64,000 nt of DNA from Ceratodon purpureus. Its lineage: Eukaryota; Streptophyta; Bryopsida; Pseudoditrichales; Ditrichaceae. The notes under the pieces are model-generated. The model searched no databases, was not told the origin of the DNA, and was given only the letters and a program-made list of their open reading frames with translations. Every line of letters begins with the position of its first letter. The first letter of the stretch is position 1. Positions 24,428 to 37,515 of this stretch are shown here, piece by piece. A program made the position numbers and the translations under genes. The stretch spans positions 17,030,751 to 17,094,750 of the forward strand of contig CM026429.1 in NCBI GenBank assembly GCA_014871385.1, written 5' to 3'.

Positions 24428-27400
24428 TCAACAATGTCTAGGCCTATCATAAGTTGGAGGAAGCGAAGGGCACCGTTCGTTCATGTGAACATAGGGCTCA
24501 ATAGTGTTGTAATCTGGAAACTCCATCTCATACTCCCCTAAGATTTGACAAAATGGGGTCGCGGCATCTGTAACATTACACCAGCTCGGCAATCGAGAAA
24601 CATCGTCTTCAAAAAACTTGAGCATGTAAGCATCCCTTATCTGCAACCAACTCAACTCATTAAGGAGAGTTAATAAAATGGTACGTTCCTGGCTAGTAGA
24701 GAGCATTACATAAATCACTTTATATACGGGCTTGGGACCTTCACACTTCAAGGAAGTTCCACCTTAAATTCCTACATCACTTCCCAGCACGAAACAATTT
24801 CAAAGAAATGGTTTGCAACAAAACTCTCATTAACCATAAGCTTTCAACCTTTCCTTGCAAATATCTTAACAACCTCAAGCTGGATTAACACATACCGTAA
24901 ACTCAGTAACTTGAATCGACTTTCCAATAGGTCCAAAAAGTCCAGCTTCTTTCCACAACTGAAGAACAAACGCCACGCAATCTGTGGAGTAACCATCGCT
25001 ATACTCCCAGTTATCCTGCTCTGGAATTGCCAGAAGTTCCTCAAACGCAATGCCTCGTTTCTCACTCTCCACCATTATCCCAGGTAAATCCAGCCCCTGC
25101 ACCAAAAATACAGTACTTGTTACATTCATACTGAGCAAAACCAAGTAGCATACACAATACAACTGTAAAAAAAAATATCTTTCAAAATGGTAAATCCAAC
25201 CAAGAATATGTTAACGTGCTGAATGAGTGTTAATAGCGGCAAATAACTCAATAATACGAAAAAATAGCCCCAGTTCAGAAGCAGGGAAAACAATAAGCCA
25301 CGTGGACATTTGAGGCTTCCAGTGAAACTTGCTAAATCTTACTCAAGCTTTACACCTGGTAAAAGCTCATGTAACCGATCCTGGAGTATGAAAATCACAT
25401 GACAAATGAGATCTTTTACCTGAGTACCCAGGCGTTTGTTCAAAGCTTCATTCCACATATTTGCTGCATAGGCAGGTTGTAATCGGGTCCACATTGTTAT
25501 CACAGACGCAACCTGTTACGAACACCATCATCTTGTCAGCATAACATCCAACAGCTTTAAACCGGATGTCCAGGTATTCTGAACCCTGATTCTGTGAATG
25601 CTCTCCGCCTCTCTCTCTCTCCTCTTCTCTCTCCTATCACATGCTCCTATCACATGCGAGTCAAATTACTTTTGACCTACTGCATGGAGTAACTCTCCTT
25701 CCCCCTCCCCCTCCCCACGGCCACAGGACCTTGAACTTCCGGTTTAAATGCCACGACTTGTCCCTCAAGTTCAGATGTGACCACTATTCCTAGAAAAGGG
25801 TTGTTGAGATCACGACATGACAACAGGACACTATTCAGTCCATCATAACACTCAGAACAGTACACGATATAGGGGAAGACCTACCAAGTTGGAATCGAGA
25901 GGAGGAGGATAATTGTCAGTAGGGGTATCAATCCAGCTGAATATCATGTTGTGATAACCATAAGGCAAGCCACTCATTCGACGAGCATAGTCCCATGCAG
26001 CTGTTGCATTAAACTTGGCACGCAAATCTGGGTGCAACGGCAAGACTGCTACATGGCAATTTGCAACATCCGCAATTTGTAACTCCCACCACTCTTCCCA
26101 CGGGAGTATCACTATGACCTCCTCGCCCTGGTCAAGAAATCAAAATTATGAAAGTATTCAAGAACCGGATAACGTGGATAAGTAGAGACATGACCTGTAC
26201 AGGATTATGGATAATCTTGATAAATAAATGGAGAAAACATCTGCTACGAATATCACTAGCCCCGTGTACCAAGTCTCAGTGCCATTAAAACCGAAGGCAT
26301 TCTTTGCCAGATTTGACTTACCGCTTCATTTTCATGACCGGATTCCCCAACCCAAAGCTTGTCATTCTCATCACGTAGACAGACGGCAGTGTGTCCTGCC
26401 TGTGCCCCTGTCACCCATTTTTCAAGGGTCTCAAACGCTCCCCATCGGCCCCTAATCTTTGACATTGCTAAAAAATCTCCGGACTTCAGGTCAGCGGTGG
26501 TGATATTTGTCACACGTGGTTGCTGCCGCTTGATGAACTCAATTCCCATGTGAGATTCCATGAAAGCTATATTAGAGTTTTGTCCCCATCCTGAATTAGA
26601 GAATAACGGTACCACATCCCACAGTGCTAGCAAAGTTCCCAGCATGCCGGCTGGCATCAAAAACACTGAAAAACCCTTAGCTTTAACCTGAATCCAACGA
26701 CAAACGATAGAATAAGAAATTGGAAGCGTAGGAGTACTGCCATAAAGATTAATATAAATCTGATCGACAATATCAAGAAAGGAACTCAATCAGATAAGCA
26801 GTGTCAGCATAGATAGAAGGTAAAAACTGCAACCAAAGTTGTAACCAGGCCTAACTCGTTGTCGAAACCGAAAAAACCATTGGCCCACACTGATTCATCT
26901 ACATACACAGGAGAGCCACTTTTTCTTTTAAACAAACCATGAAGTACATATTAAGAAGAGGGCCATCGAAAATACATAGTTCAGCTCCCCTTCACTCCAC
27001 TCGTCAATCTTCAGAGTATGGTTGCGAGCGGTGAAGTAGTAGTCCCAAGTCACACGGTATGGCGTTGCAAACACGTATAGATCCAAACAGGTCCAGCTGT
27101 GTGCGCTACTTGTCTGCGAACATAAAGAGCCGAGAGTCAAGTCACCGAGTGATACAATTGACGAAAAAATGAAGCCAAGAAGAGCGAGTAATGACGAAGG
27201 TCCTCTATTGTCAGCCTCACGTCACTTAAATAGAGGTAAAGAACGTTTCTCAACTGACACTTCGTACTAAAACCACCAAAGACACTCCAAAAGTACAATA
27301 AAACCCTAAATTGGGCACGCATGAATCACGATAAAAAAAAGCTTCATTTCTAAGACGCCAAAGTGGGTTGTAAGCAAAATCACTCCCAACATGCAAGCTG

Positions 27401-27803
27401 ATGGTTGGTACGAATTCAGCAAAATCCTCTAAACAATTAGCTGAAGTTACACGATTCATAGATGATTAGCAGCGTGGACAAGCCCTACCTGGATGTGAAG
27501 AACACCTCCACCCTTGTGACTTTCGTCTCTTGGCTCAACATACTCCATGTACGCCACATTCTGATAAAAGCAAGTCCCGTTCCACGCAACCGACTCATTC
27601 CCGGAAGAAACCGCGCCAACGAACTGCGGCAGCAGATCAACTGCACCATGGAAGCTCTTCAGCAGGGGCAGAGCAACCGACCCAGGCAACAGCGGCAGAA
27701 TGTCTCTGGGATGGAAGGCCGTGTGGTACGCATCCCCACCACTGCCAATTGCACTCCACACTAGACTAAAAACCAACAGAAAAATAGCTGAACGCCGCTC
27801 CAT
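24428..27803 (-). CDS. Secretory-pathway protein, putative permuted NlpC/P60 papain-like fold
   Basis: Seven exons on the minus strand: 27489-27803, 26976-27113, 26322-26687, 25885-26127, 25420-25512, 24896-25096, 24428-24640 (522 aa, all junctions phase 0). I start at the ATG that opens a clear signal peptide ('MERRSAIFLLVFSLVWSAIGSG'); an upstream in-frame ATG at 27953 would hide it. I recognise this as a conserved plant protein of unknown function. Visible blocks include 'WTCLDLYVFATPYRVTWDYYF', a hydrophobic stretch near 152-180, 'AGHTAVCLRDENDKLWVGESG' and 'YSTDCVAFVLQLWKEAGLF'. A His in a 'GHTAV' strand (about H250) well before a Cys at a helix start (about C425) is the order found in permuted NlpC/P60 enzymes (YiiX/LRAT type). 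That enzyme assignment is inference. NxT/S sites fit a lumenal location. Confidence 0.8.
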
Positions 27804-29644
27804 GCCTACCCGAGCTGCAAGCAACCCACCCCCGCTATATCCAATCCTCCTCCCTCGCACCCACCCCAATTCTGCACCTCCGTCAACAGCAACAGAGCAC
27901 CAATCTTCCAAGTCCACGTCCAACCCACTCCACCACCGGTCAGAATTCTTCACTCGGCCATCACTACAACCACCCTTCTGGGCAATTCACGCGTCCTGAC
28001 GAAAGACGAGGTGATCGATCCTCTCGCTCCACCAAGCTCCAAAACAAGGTAAACAAAAACAAAAAAATCTCACTCAAAGAGAGAGAGAGAGAGATCACTT
28101 GCACATATACACATACATGCATTCGATGAAGCTCCCAGGCTGTCGATCTCAATATGCACCGGTCTCCACGAGCTCGTCACCATTCATGAAACCCCAGCAG
28201 CAGCAGCTCCGAGACTGAGAAACCCCATCCAGGACAGACAGACTCCGCAGCAGCCACGACGACACCAGTTTCAATACTCTCTCACCTCCCGCGAAGCAGT
28301 ATGAGTTCGAATCACTGAGTTACGGCAACCGGGTGAAAGCGATTGCATGCCAAGCGAGCGGAGGAAACACCACCGTCACGTGAATGGGAATGGAATGGTC
28401 CAAGACTCAAGTGAATAGGTTGGGAACCCTGCTTGGGAACCCCGGAGCTCTCTGTTAGGCGGTGGACAGATAGATGGGTGTCCAACACCGTCACTTCCCC
28501 ATACCCGATGTCATCTACAGCACCAGCACACTTGTCCGCCATCAATCTACGAGACTGCAGACTGAAGTGGTTTAAGGCGCACTGACACAATTGAGTACCT
28601 TAGGAGCAGGAAGTTTAGGCGGTGGAGGGATGGGTATCCCAACACCGACTCATGCTGTATATTTGAAGGAGGTATATTTGAGTTTGTGGGATCTATGAGT
28701 TTTCTTGGCTGTGCGTTCAGTGATGGTTCTTTTGCTGGACGACATTCGTAGCGAATGAGGTGATGAAGGTGAGGTGAGAGGGAAACCAGGCATATCTATG
28801 TGCTACGTACACTTGTATCGCTAGAATCTATTACAGGGTTAGATGCTGGTGGTTCTTGAGGCAGCGACGGTTTTAGGTTCTGATGGACGAAAAGTACAGT
28901 GGTGTAGAACGAACGGCAGAAGGGCTGGTGGTCGGGAGGTGGACTGTGAGACTGGTCGGGGGGGATGACCGGTGGACGGGGGTGGCAGGGAGTGGGGTTG
29001 GAGTGGTGGTGAAGGAAGAAGGCGAAGTGGCCTGAGCTGGGGGAAGCCAAGTGGCTTGCTTTTGGGCCTCCAGCGCTCCATGGGAAGCACATTCCGGCTC
29101 CCAGCGCGGCCACAGGGGAGCCCGGTAGAGCCCGGTAGAGCCCGGTTGGCCTCTTCTTTCACTGTACTAAAAGATCAGAATTAGTATATTAATTCCTGTA
29201 AGTTAAGTTTCCTGCAATTGTCGAATAGCTAGGGTGTGCATACCTTCGACGTACACAATATCAAAAGAGGATAATCACTATCTAGCTCTACATCTATATT
29301 ATGTATAATACCAGGCTCTGAAATGCCCCTTATTATACGCTAGCTCCTCGTCCACTGGCCGCTTCTAAGATTTAATCTGCATTTTGCCATCCATGCTATC
29401 CAACAATCTCCGTAGCATGACGCATTTTGCCTGGTGGCTTGTTCTTCTTTCAGCAGTAACATCACCCAATTCTAAGTATCGCCTCTTATAAAATGAGTGC
29501 GTCCATCCAGAGAGTGTTTCACAAATAAATATAACGGAAGTCTATAGTTTAGATGTTCTGGATACTGAATCAAAGATTCCTGTTAGTGGTGATCGATTAG
29601 CCGATTTCCAGAAACATATTTGTTTGGGAACAAGTGCTGAGCTT
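27804..29644. other. Intergenic DNA with promoter-like and low-complexity patches
   Basis: 27.8-28.3 kb is the probable promoter and 5' UTR of the minus-strand gene, with a GA tract at 28076-28095. Further right I find only short GC-rich frames with proline/arginine bias and no family resemblance. A 10-base unit AGCCCGGTAG is repeated at about 29118-29146. Confidence 0.45.
28076..28095 (+). repeat. (GA)n microsatellite
   Basis: Short uninterrupted GA run upstream of the minus-strand secretory protein, probably in its promoter or leader. Confidence 0.8.
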
Positions 29645-32600
29645 TCAGACATCGATCACGACCTTCAGATCCTGATCTGTAAATTCATGGAAGCACTTCC
29701 TGGCTTTAGCATCCGTGATGAGTTTCTTCCAGATCTCTCCGCCTCCGCTTAAGGTTTCAGCGTTTCCAACTATCCACACGCAGTATCTGCAGCTCAATCA
29801 TTTCAAAGTCTACTTAGCTAGACCAAAACTTGAGAGCATCATGAGTTCTAGCATTTGCTACAGAAACTCAAAAGTTTTTCATGGAATCTACAGTAATACA
29901 TGCTCACCATGTCACGCTGATAATTTGACCATATTGTAGTAGAAACCATATGATGAGAACCTTACCTTCCGCGAGTAATTGCAACATTTAAGCGCCGGCT
30001 ATCGTTCAGGAAACCAATCAGTTTGCTTTGATTGGCTCTCACAGCAGAGAAAATTATCACGTCCCTCTCGTTGCCTTGAAATCCATCGACAGATTTTACT
30101 TCAACGTCCAAAGCACTGTTTAGGCGTTGTTGAACCAGCGACTGCTTCAAGGCTTCCACTTGCATTGCGTAGGGAGAAATGACACCAACGCTCAAGCTCT
30201 TGATTTTTCTCTCTGCACACACTGCTCACATTAACAACGCACATTAGACAAGTTCCGAGTTGATCAATTATTTGCATTATCTGTTGAATCTTGTGAAATA
30301 ATTTCAGATCATCGTTACAGATTGATGAGTACACCAGAGAGAGATCATTGACAGAATTGGTACCTTTTCCAAGACAAATCACAAGTTTTGTCACGACTGC
30401 TACCTCCTGTGGATTGCTCCAGCCTTTTGGCTGCGCTACTTCAGCTCCGGTTCCGCAGTCAATAAACGCATAAGCTCCGTAAGGTGAAGCGTTAGCAAAT
30501 TCCATTCCATAATCCGACGCAAGCACATTGGGACCATCTTTCAACTCGCTCTCATAGAATTGCGAGTTTGGGAAGTGACTGATCTCAGGCATCATCCGGT
30601 ACTGGCAGTTCAACATATGTCGGCAACTGTGACGCAAATTCTGCAGTCTTTCGAAGAGGCTGCGACTGTAGCCAGATTTCTCTGCAACCTGTAAAACCAG
30701 TCATAAAATAGCCGTAAGACAATATTCGTGCAATGCATTTATTCGACCTTATCTTTTAATCTTTAATTTCTCACTAGCTTGAGATCTCACCTTGCTAATT
30801 ACTGTACCCGGAAGCTGTTTGTGATCTCCGACAAGAATAAGCTGCTTGAGATCTCTCATTCCTGATACTACAATGGAGCCTGCTTCGACAAGCTGTGATG
30901 CCTCGTCAATTATCGCGCATTCAAAGGTTGCTGTAGCCATCAGCGGCGACCCAGCTGCCGAAACTGTGCAAAAGACTAACGTCGCATTCTTGAAGCATTG
31001 TGATCTCAGCCATTCGTCTTTTGGCTCACGGCCTTGTGGATTCTGTTCCGTGGCCAGCAGAGTGCAACCGGGTCGTGACGCCAAAGCTTCAAGAAGCGCT
31101 TCCCTTATTCGAAGAAAATTCAGTTTCGAAACAATATCGATGGAGCTGGTCTGTCCACCTGACAAACTCAGATCTGCAATAATTCTTTCGGGTGCAGTAA
31201 TATTCACCGCCGGCGTACTGAACCAACTTGTTGCGTCCACGGGAGGTTGTAAGGGCATGGCGTTTATAATGCTGTTCATGAGCTCAAAGGTCATGGTCAT
31301 AGCCTTGCTTGTCGTCACGTCTATGTGACATTTGGGAAGCTCACTTAGGAGCACCAGCAGATGTTCCTCCATTCGAGCTTGCATCTCAATCATGCGTTCT
31401 CTGGCAAACATCCAAAATGCAGTATTTTGTGCTACTTCCTGCTTCTCGGAATCGATCTCCATTCTTTTGCCAAATTGATCGTAGTCCTTCGTACAGTTCC
31501 CATACCAGTAGTACCATGCAAATTGCGCAGGCGAATCGGTCAGAAAAGTTTCCACCAACTGAACATAGCCTTTCCATCCGGTTGCTGGACTTAACGCTGC
31601 TGTCAGCCGCTGAATTCTGTAAGGTAGAAACACCTTCTCCATTAAGGCATTCCCTTTCACTACCCCATCCATTCCACGGACGCTGCCCACGAGGACTACA
31701 TCACGCAATTCAATGGGAGAGCATTGCTGGCAGCTCGTTGAATCTGTTTTGCTTTGCGAATTCCTAACTCTTGCACAGAAACTTGAAAATATCTCCTGTT
31801 GTGAAACGAGACTCTCTTCTTTGTACGATTGACCAACCGGGAAGAAGCTCATCATCCTTTTGAAAACCTCGAGGACCGCAGCGTTGGTTGGAGCTGAAAT
31901 TAAAGTGCGGTACTGGAGACATCCCAGGACAGAGATCAAGGTGACCAGCATCGCCGTCTTTCCAGTGCCTGGTGGGCCTTGCACCATCCTCACGTGCGAT
32001 TTGACATCCGGAGTGAGCAACCCTGCGAGTGCGCTCTTGACAACATCCCTTTGAGAGTCGTTCAGTCTTCTTGATGTGCAGTACTCTTCCACACGCTCTA
32101 GGGTCCCCACTCCATTAGGCGTCTGACGAAGGGCCAGCGAGTTAGTTCCTGCTGGAACGACCTGCATGTAAATCGGCAATTAACGACGGCATCATCATTG
32201 ATCAATACATGAAAATTTACACCAGCTGTTCGTTCAGGAAATAATTCTGGACACTGGTATGGCCCATGGCTCGCATGAAATCGGAAATAACTCATTACCT
32301 GCTGAGTGATTTGCAGCACATCTTGCATAACAAACATCTTCGACGCTCGGCCTGAAGAGCTAGCCTTGATGATTGAGTTCCAGATACGCTCAGCTGGTAT
32401 CAAACTCAGTCCCAGCAAAACAGCGTGCCACGAAGTGGAGGCCATGGTCATTTTCTCAAGCATTGGACTTCCGGCTTGGACACAAGCAGTGGCGCTCACA
32501 ACCGAAGATTCTTCTTTTGCATTGTTAACATACACAAGAAGGAACTTCTGTGGCGCCTGCAAATTAGCCAAACACTCTCGCTCGGCGTTCCATTCTGGCA

Positions 32601-33207
32601 GCTCCTCACTGCATAGGAGAAGGAGGTCCGAAGTTCTGAAAGGCAGAGCGCTTCGCTGTGACGCCCGTGACGAGTGCAGACGAAATTTCCACATGGAATG
32701 GTCTTCGTTTTTGGCTGACATGCAGATCATCAACTTGCTTAGTTGCACCGGGAAAATGGCGTGGCCGTCGTTGTCCTGATTGGTGCTCTTTTCTAGAGCT
32801 TGATGTAGTGTAGCGCGAACTTCCTCAAGAAATGGCACTCGAAATGCTTCAAGGTACTCTTCCATTGAAGAAAACTCCTCCGGAATGCATTCCACCTAAT
32901 GTACCAAGATGTTTAGGTCAACATGCGTGCAAACTTCGATCCTATTGTTGGGTAGCACATCAAAACAACGTCTCATACATGTTGCTACTATTTGGGAAGG
33001 AAATAATGCAGAAAAATTGCTGAAAATCTCTAAAGCTCATGACTGTGATCACATCAACATACAGTAATATTATACCTTGAAGAGTGTGGAGCTTGTAATG
33101 TCGTCAGTGTTCCACTTCAACACTCTCGATTGCAACGTATCAAACTTAGACTTCGAACTGAACACCGTCCTGCCTTCAGCACACTTGGACTCCTCTAGAC
33201 CCGCCAT
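29645..33207 (-). CDS. SF1 helicase, SEN1/UPF1-like plant group
   Basis: Six exons on the minus strand: 33076-33207, 32299-32895, 30791-32161, 30364-30688, 29966-30212, 29645-29786 (937 aa; phases fit). N-terminus 'FKVECIPEEFSSMEEYLEAFRVPFLEEV' is typical of plant SEN1-like helicases. Helicase motifs in order: Walker A 'GPPGTGKT' (about 305-312), 'DEASQ' (about 662), 'GDHKQLP' (about 688), 'NCQYRM', 'VKSVDGFQGNERDVIIFSAVR', 'RLNVAITRGR' and 'VWIVGN'. All key residues needed for ATP use are present. About 350 residues separate Walker A and DEAS, as is usual for these proteins. They unwind RNA or RNA:DNA hybrids in transcription termination and RNA decay; the precise member is not clear. The last exon is short but completes the standard C-terminal block, so the gene looks intact. 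Confidence 0.92.
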
Positions 33208-34576
33208 CTTCTTATCAAACCCAGTTGCAGATCTTGCAAATATCTAGCTTAGGTTTCACAGAGCACTCAGAATGAGAAGAGAACTCAACCTTAAACAGAG
33301 CGCCAAGATAAAACCAGCCAGAATATAACAGTAGACCTCCTCATCATGACCTCACAATTCGAAGCAACTTTGAGGAGCGCCTGCAAGTACTCAATCAACT
33401 ACAGGTCAATAACACAAAGTGCTCCCTGAGCACTATAACCTCTACAGATTTTACCGAAGTGGAGCACTTTCAGCATCGTGTTGCTTCAATCTCAGCTTCC
33501 CAAACAACGTGAGTGAAACCACCAATGAGGGAGATCAATGCCGCGTTGCCAAGCTTCATCAATGACAACCGTTAGCAAACTGGTGACATACTTAGAGAGA
33601 GCTCAAAACTAAGCCTTGAGCTAGAGCCCAGCATGACAAGTATCCAACAGCTAATTGCAGATAAACGTGCAGGCAATTATAAGTAGTAGTACTCCTGTAA
33701 TTCAGGCAAAGGCTAGAATGATGAACGAGTGCAAATGAGTGGCATGGGTCTAGAATACTGATTAAGTAAGATAGTTGGGAATTAGATGCAGGTGACAGAG
33801 AGTGGGTGAGCCTGTGAGGGGAGGAATGATTAGAGAGCAATCTTGTGAGATGAGTTGTGAGGCGTGAGACGGTGAGGCGATCATTCTGGCGCATGGCAAT
33901 GGGACGATGGGATGCCGACTCTGAGGCCAATGTGATGGGCTGGGTCATTGCCAAAGCACTGTGTCACTGTGTGGTTTGTGGAAATTATCAGTGGTTAATG
34001 CTTCATCATGATATTGTCTAATCCAGACTTACTGGTGCTTGTCCGAGTCTATCATGCTATTTAAAGATGTCAGGATGCAACAATACGGTACTCTGGAGGG
34101 TGCCTCTTGGAGGTGCGGTGACAGGTTGAGACAGACGGTACCACCAATGCTTCAATTTTTAAAAATCTAATTACCTAGGATACAAAAGAGGTTTCAAATC
34201 AAAAAGTAAGAAAGGAACTAATGATATACATCCCCAAAAAACAAATTGAATATTTTTCTGCCTTACAGCCACTTAGATGCTATTTTGAATGGTATTTTTA
34301 AAACAAAATTATTAATTAATAAATTTGAAAAACAAACCTTATTTTTCCAAAAAAAAAAACATTAAAATTTGAAGGTGCGCAAGCTTACAACTCTATTATC
34401 ATGAATGTTTTTAGATTTAGCTACTCAAATATTTGAAATTAAATTTGACAATGTTATTTGTCAAAAACTCTAAGAAGAAATTTAATAATTATATTTCCAT
34501 TTCGGCACTCAAATCATAGAGATAAAAGTTTACATGAATAAAAGCCATATCATAAAACTAAAGATTGGTTTAGACA
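33208..34576. other. Intergenic DNA upstream of the helicase gene
   Basis: Probable promoter and leader of the helicase gene (33.2-33.6 kb), then AT-rich DNA. The minus-strand frame at 33592-33954 has Ser/His-rich composition and no likeness to known proteins. Confidence 0.45.
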
Positions 34577-34740
34577 AGAGTTATCCAAATTAAAGTCACC
34601 ATGAGTTTTTAAAAGATACCGTGAAGTTTATTTTATTGTATTATTATTTTTTACTTGGTGGTTTCACTATATTAGGTGTGTAAGAATATGGTGGTATCCA
34701 AACTTAAGATAAATTATCTGTGTTGTCATTCTATCCTTAA
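34577..34740 (+). mobile_element. Half copy of a hairpin (foldback/MITE-like) element
   Basis: From 'AGAGTTATCC' through 'AAGTCACCATGAGTTTTTAAAAGATACC', 'TATTGTATTATTATTTTTTACTTGGTGGT' and 'GTCATTCTATCCTT' this stretch matches one arm and the loop of the complete hairpin element at 59757-60085. The second arm is missing here. Two dispersed, diverged copies in one window show that it is a repeat family. Confidence 0.65.
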
Positions 34741-37158
34741 TCCTTTACATCCCACGCAACCAGAAACTGGTCGATGTTGTGTAATTTTGGCAATTACTTA
34801 CAATCACTTGGGAGTTCGACTTTGCATGCACGAGAACGAATTTGGTAAAGGATACCACACATGCAATGCAAAAAGAAATTCTCAATTTGGACAAGTGTAA
34901 AATCTCCAAATACAAGAAAATAGGATTGAACTTGAAAAATAAATACATTCATATTTGCAAAGGAATTAATTTAGTCGTTCATAGAACATTGTTGTGGTGG
35001 TTGTGGAGGCTGAAAGCAACGGTTTCTAATGAATAGAAAACCAAAAAGAGACCATTTGAGGAAAAGACACACTTTGGAATGGGAAATTATAATACAGACC
35101 GTATATGCAACTCTATCGCTTGTATAATGTGGTTTTTTTGTTATTTCACTTTGTAACATTGAGGCGTGTACAATTTGGAGTTTAATGATGGTGCCGAATT
35201 TTGTGAATTTTGGATCTATGATTCAGAAATGGCTGTATAATTTAACGCTATGTGTTGTTCTCATATAGTTATAGTAAATTTAAAATCATATGTCTTGGCT
35301 ACAAAGTGTGTTTGGAAGCTTCATAAGTCCACATCCACGTCCAAATTACTCCACAAATTTACAGAACTCACCATTCTTGACATTACAGATTGAATGTGCA
35401 AGGATTCTATATACATTGCTACAAAATACACACAATGGCACAGAAATACACACACCCAAGGTTTTGTTCAACCATCAACAGATCTTGTTATTTTAGAACA
35501 AGTGCAGTACCAAGTTAAAATTTATTATCAATAGTTAGATTCTAAATTTAGTCAATTATTCTTCCAAAGAGATTATTTAATTGCACACAGGTTTGATAAT
35601 TTATAAATTGAGATTTCTTCGAAAACAAATTGGAATGTTAAAGGTTGAAAATCATTTATCCTTGAGTTTAAAGGTTACCAAGCTTTTACACACCTAATGT
35701 AGAGATTTTATCAAAATTTTCTATGCTTATTAACTATTTAAAATGAGAAAATAAGATTATGTTTAATCAAAACTTATACTCCTAATATCTAAATTGTATA
35801 CATGATACTTTTACAAATAACTCTACTATGACAAAAGTTCAAAGCATTCCATGCCCAAATTTGTTGTTGGAACATATTAAATTACACAAATTGTAGCCTT
35901 TGCAATATTCATGATTTAGAACAATAAACATCACTAAATTTTACTGATGCTATGCATTGGAACTTTTCAAAAATTTCAAGGTGGATAAGAAATTGGACAT
36001 TGTGAATTTCATTTATTCATTAATGTGCAAATGTGACATAGGTCATCTCACTGGCCTAAATGAATTTTTGACCCAAAAATTAAATTAAATTAAATTTTAA
36101 AATACTCCTCATGGAGAATTGTTTTTACATATTTGGACTGTCACCTTGGTTTGGTATGAAATTTGGCCCATCAGCCTCTCAACTGGGTTATACTGCAAAG
36201 CAACCTTAAATCGGCCCTGTCCTAAGTAGGACCAGAAAGTATCAGGATTCACGCATGCCTTCATGGCTATTAACGTAGAGAGGGGTATTTCCGAGGAGAA
36301 TCTTGCACACTTGTAATTCGTACGTGTCAATATCCACATCTTTTTCAAAGGAAATCATTCAACTACTTTACATTTTTTATCAAGCATTTATCTTAACTAT
36401 TCTTTCAAAACTTGTACAGATTTTATCAATTATTTGCGTCAACTATTATAATAAACAACAATTTTTATAAACTAGAAAGTTATGTATTGTAATGAAAAAC
36501 AATATAACTAGATGTATAATCACTTGAATATTTCAAGTGGTATATATGATGCATGATCATGCTAAATGTTAAATGAATATTTCCTTCATATCTTTGAATA
36601 GATTTGGTATTTTCAATCACATCGGTCTACAACCTTGCAGAGTAGACTTGCATTGGGATCTTCCAGAATAATAATCATTTGATGTGTCTCAGCAATTTTT
36701 CCTTTTGAACGGGAAGATCTCTCCACACTCCAATACTGATATCCCAAAATCACATATCCGCACAAGATAAAACAACCTATGATAAGCAGAATGATTGGTG
36801 TTCCTTGTTGCCATTGTTGAATTTTTTCTAAAATTCCACATACAGAATAATGTCAAAAAGAGGGAGTGGAAATGAAATTTTATTTTTTAGACAAAGTATG
36901 AATTTGTTGTGAATTTTTGGAGTGTGTCATGTCCAATTGACCTAAAACAATCTCTACACTATCCCCAAACTAAGATAAAGTGTATGTGTAAAGGCCGCCT
37001 ACTTCACCTGTAATAGTCCACACATGTGACAAATCCAAACTTATTTGAATTATATTAAAAAAACTTGTTTTGACTGAATATGAGTATTCACCTTACTAAT
37101 TTTCACTGCAATTGAACGGTATACAACAATCCTTACTTTTCTTAATCACTGCACAGAC
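34741..37158. other. AT-rich intergenic DNA
   Basis: No gene, no clear repeat. Frames are short and of low complexity. Confidence 0.5.
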
Positions 37159-37192
37159 ATGCACATGGAGACATTGCATTTACAAACACTGA

Positions 37193-37515
37193 GACAACAA
37201 GAGTACCAACAGCATCAAAATACTCATAATGCACATGTACTGGACTCTTCAATCACTTGGATTTGGTGGTGTGACAACAAGAGTATCGACAGCATCAAAA
37301 ATACTCATAATGCACATGTACTAGACTCTTCAATCACCTGGATTTGGTGGTGTGACAACAAGAGTATCAACAGCATCAAAAATACTCATAATGCACATGT
37401 ACTAGACTCTTCAATCACTTGGATTTGGTGGTGTCACAACAAGAGTATCGACAGCATCAAAAATACTCATAATGCACATCTACTGGACTCTTCAATCACC
37501 TGAATTTGGTGGTGC
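37193..37515 (+). repeat. Minisatellite, four copies of an 81-base unit
   Basis: Copies begin at about 37193, 37273, 37354 and 37435 (spacing 80, 81, 81). Each unit contains ACAACAAGAGTAT, CAGCATCAAAAATACTCATA, ATGCACATGT and GGATTTGGTGGTGTGA. The copies differ at only a few positions, so the expansion is recent. Because 81 is a multiple of three, one frame stays open (37159-37503) and repeats 'NTHNAHVLDSSITWIWW'. I regard that frame as a by-product. Confidence 0.92.

Noticed and set aside
27250..27459. Extra exon between exons 1 and 2 of the NlpC-like gene
   Set aside because: The frame is open but the direct join of exons 1 and 2 (HIQ to TSSAHSWTC) gives a continuous, family-like sequence at phase 0.
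28300..28330. tRNA-like GAGTTCGAATC motif
   Set aside because: Resembles a T-arm but no acceptor, D-arm or anticodon stem can be paired around it.
28796..29184. Proline-rich frames on both strands
   Set aside because: Composition-driven; no homologous family or exon structure seen.
30846..32779. Plus-strand frames of 150-160 codons
   Set aside because: Antisense shadows of the helicase exons.
37159..37503. 114-codon repetitive protein
   Set aside because: Explained by an 81-base tandem repeat whose length is a multiple of three; no start context or neighbour support.
37193..37515. CRISPR-like array
   Set aside because: Units are contiguous 81-base copies without distinct spacers, and this is a eukaryotic genome.
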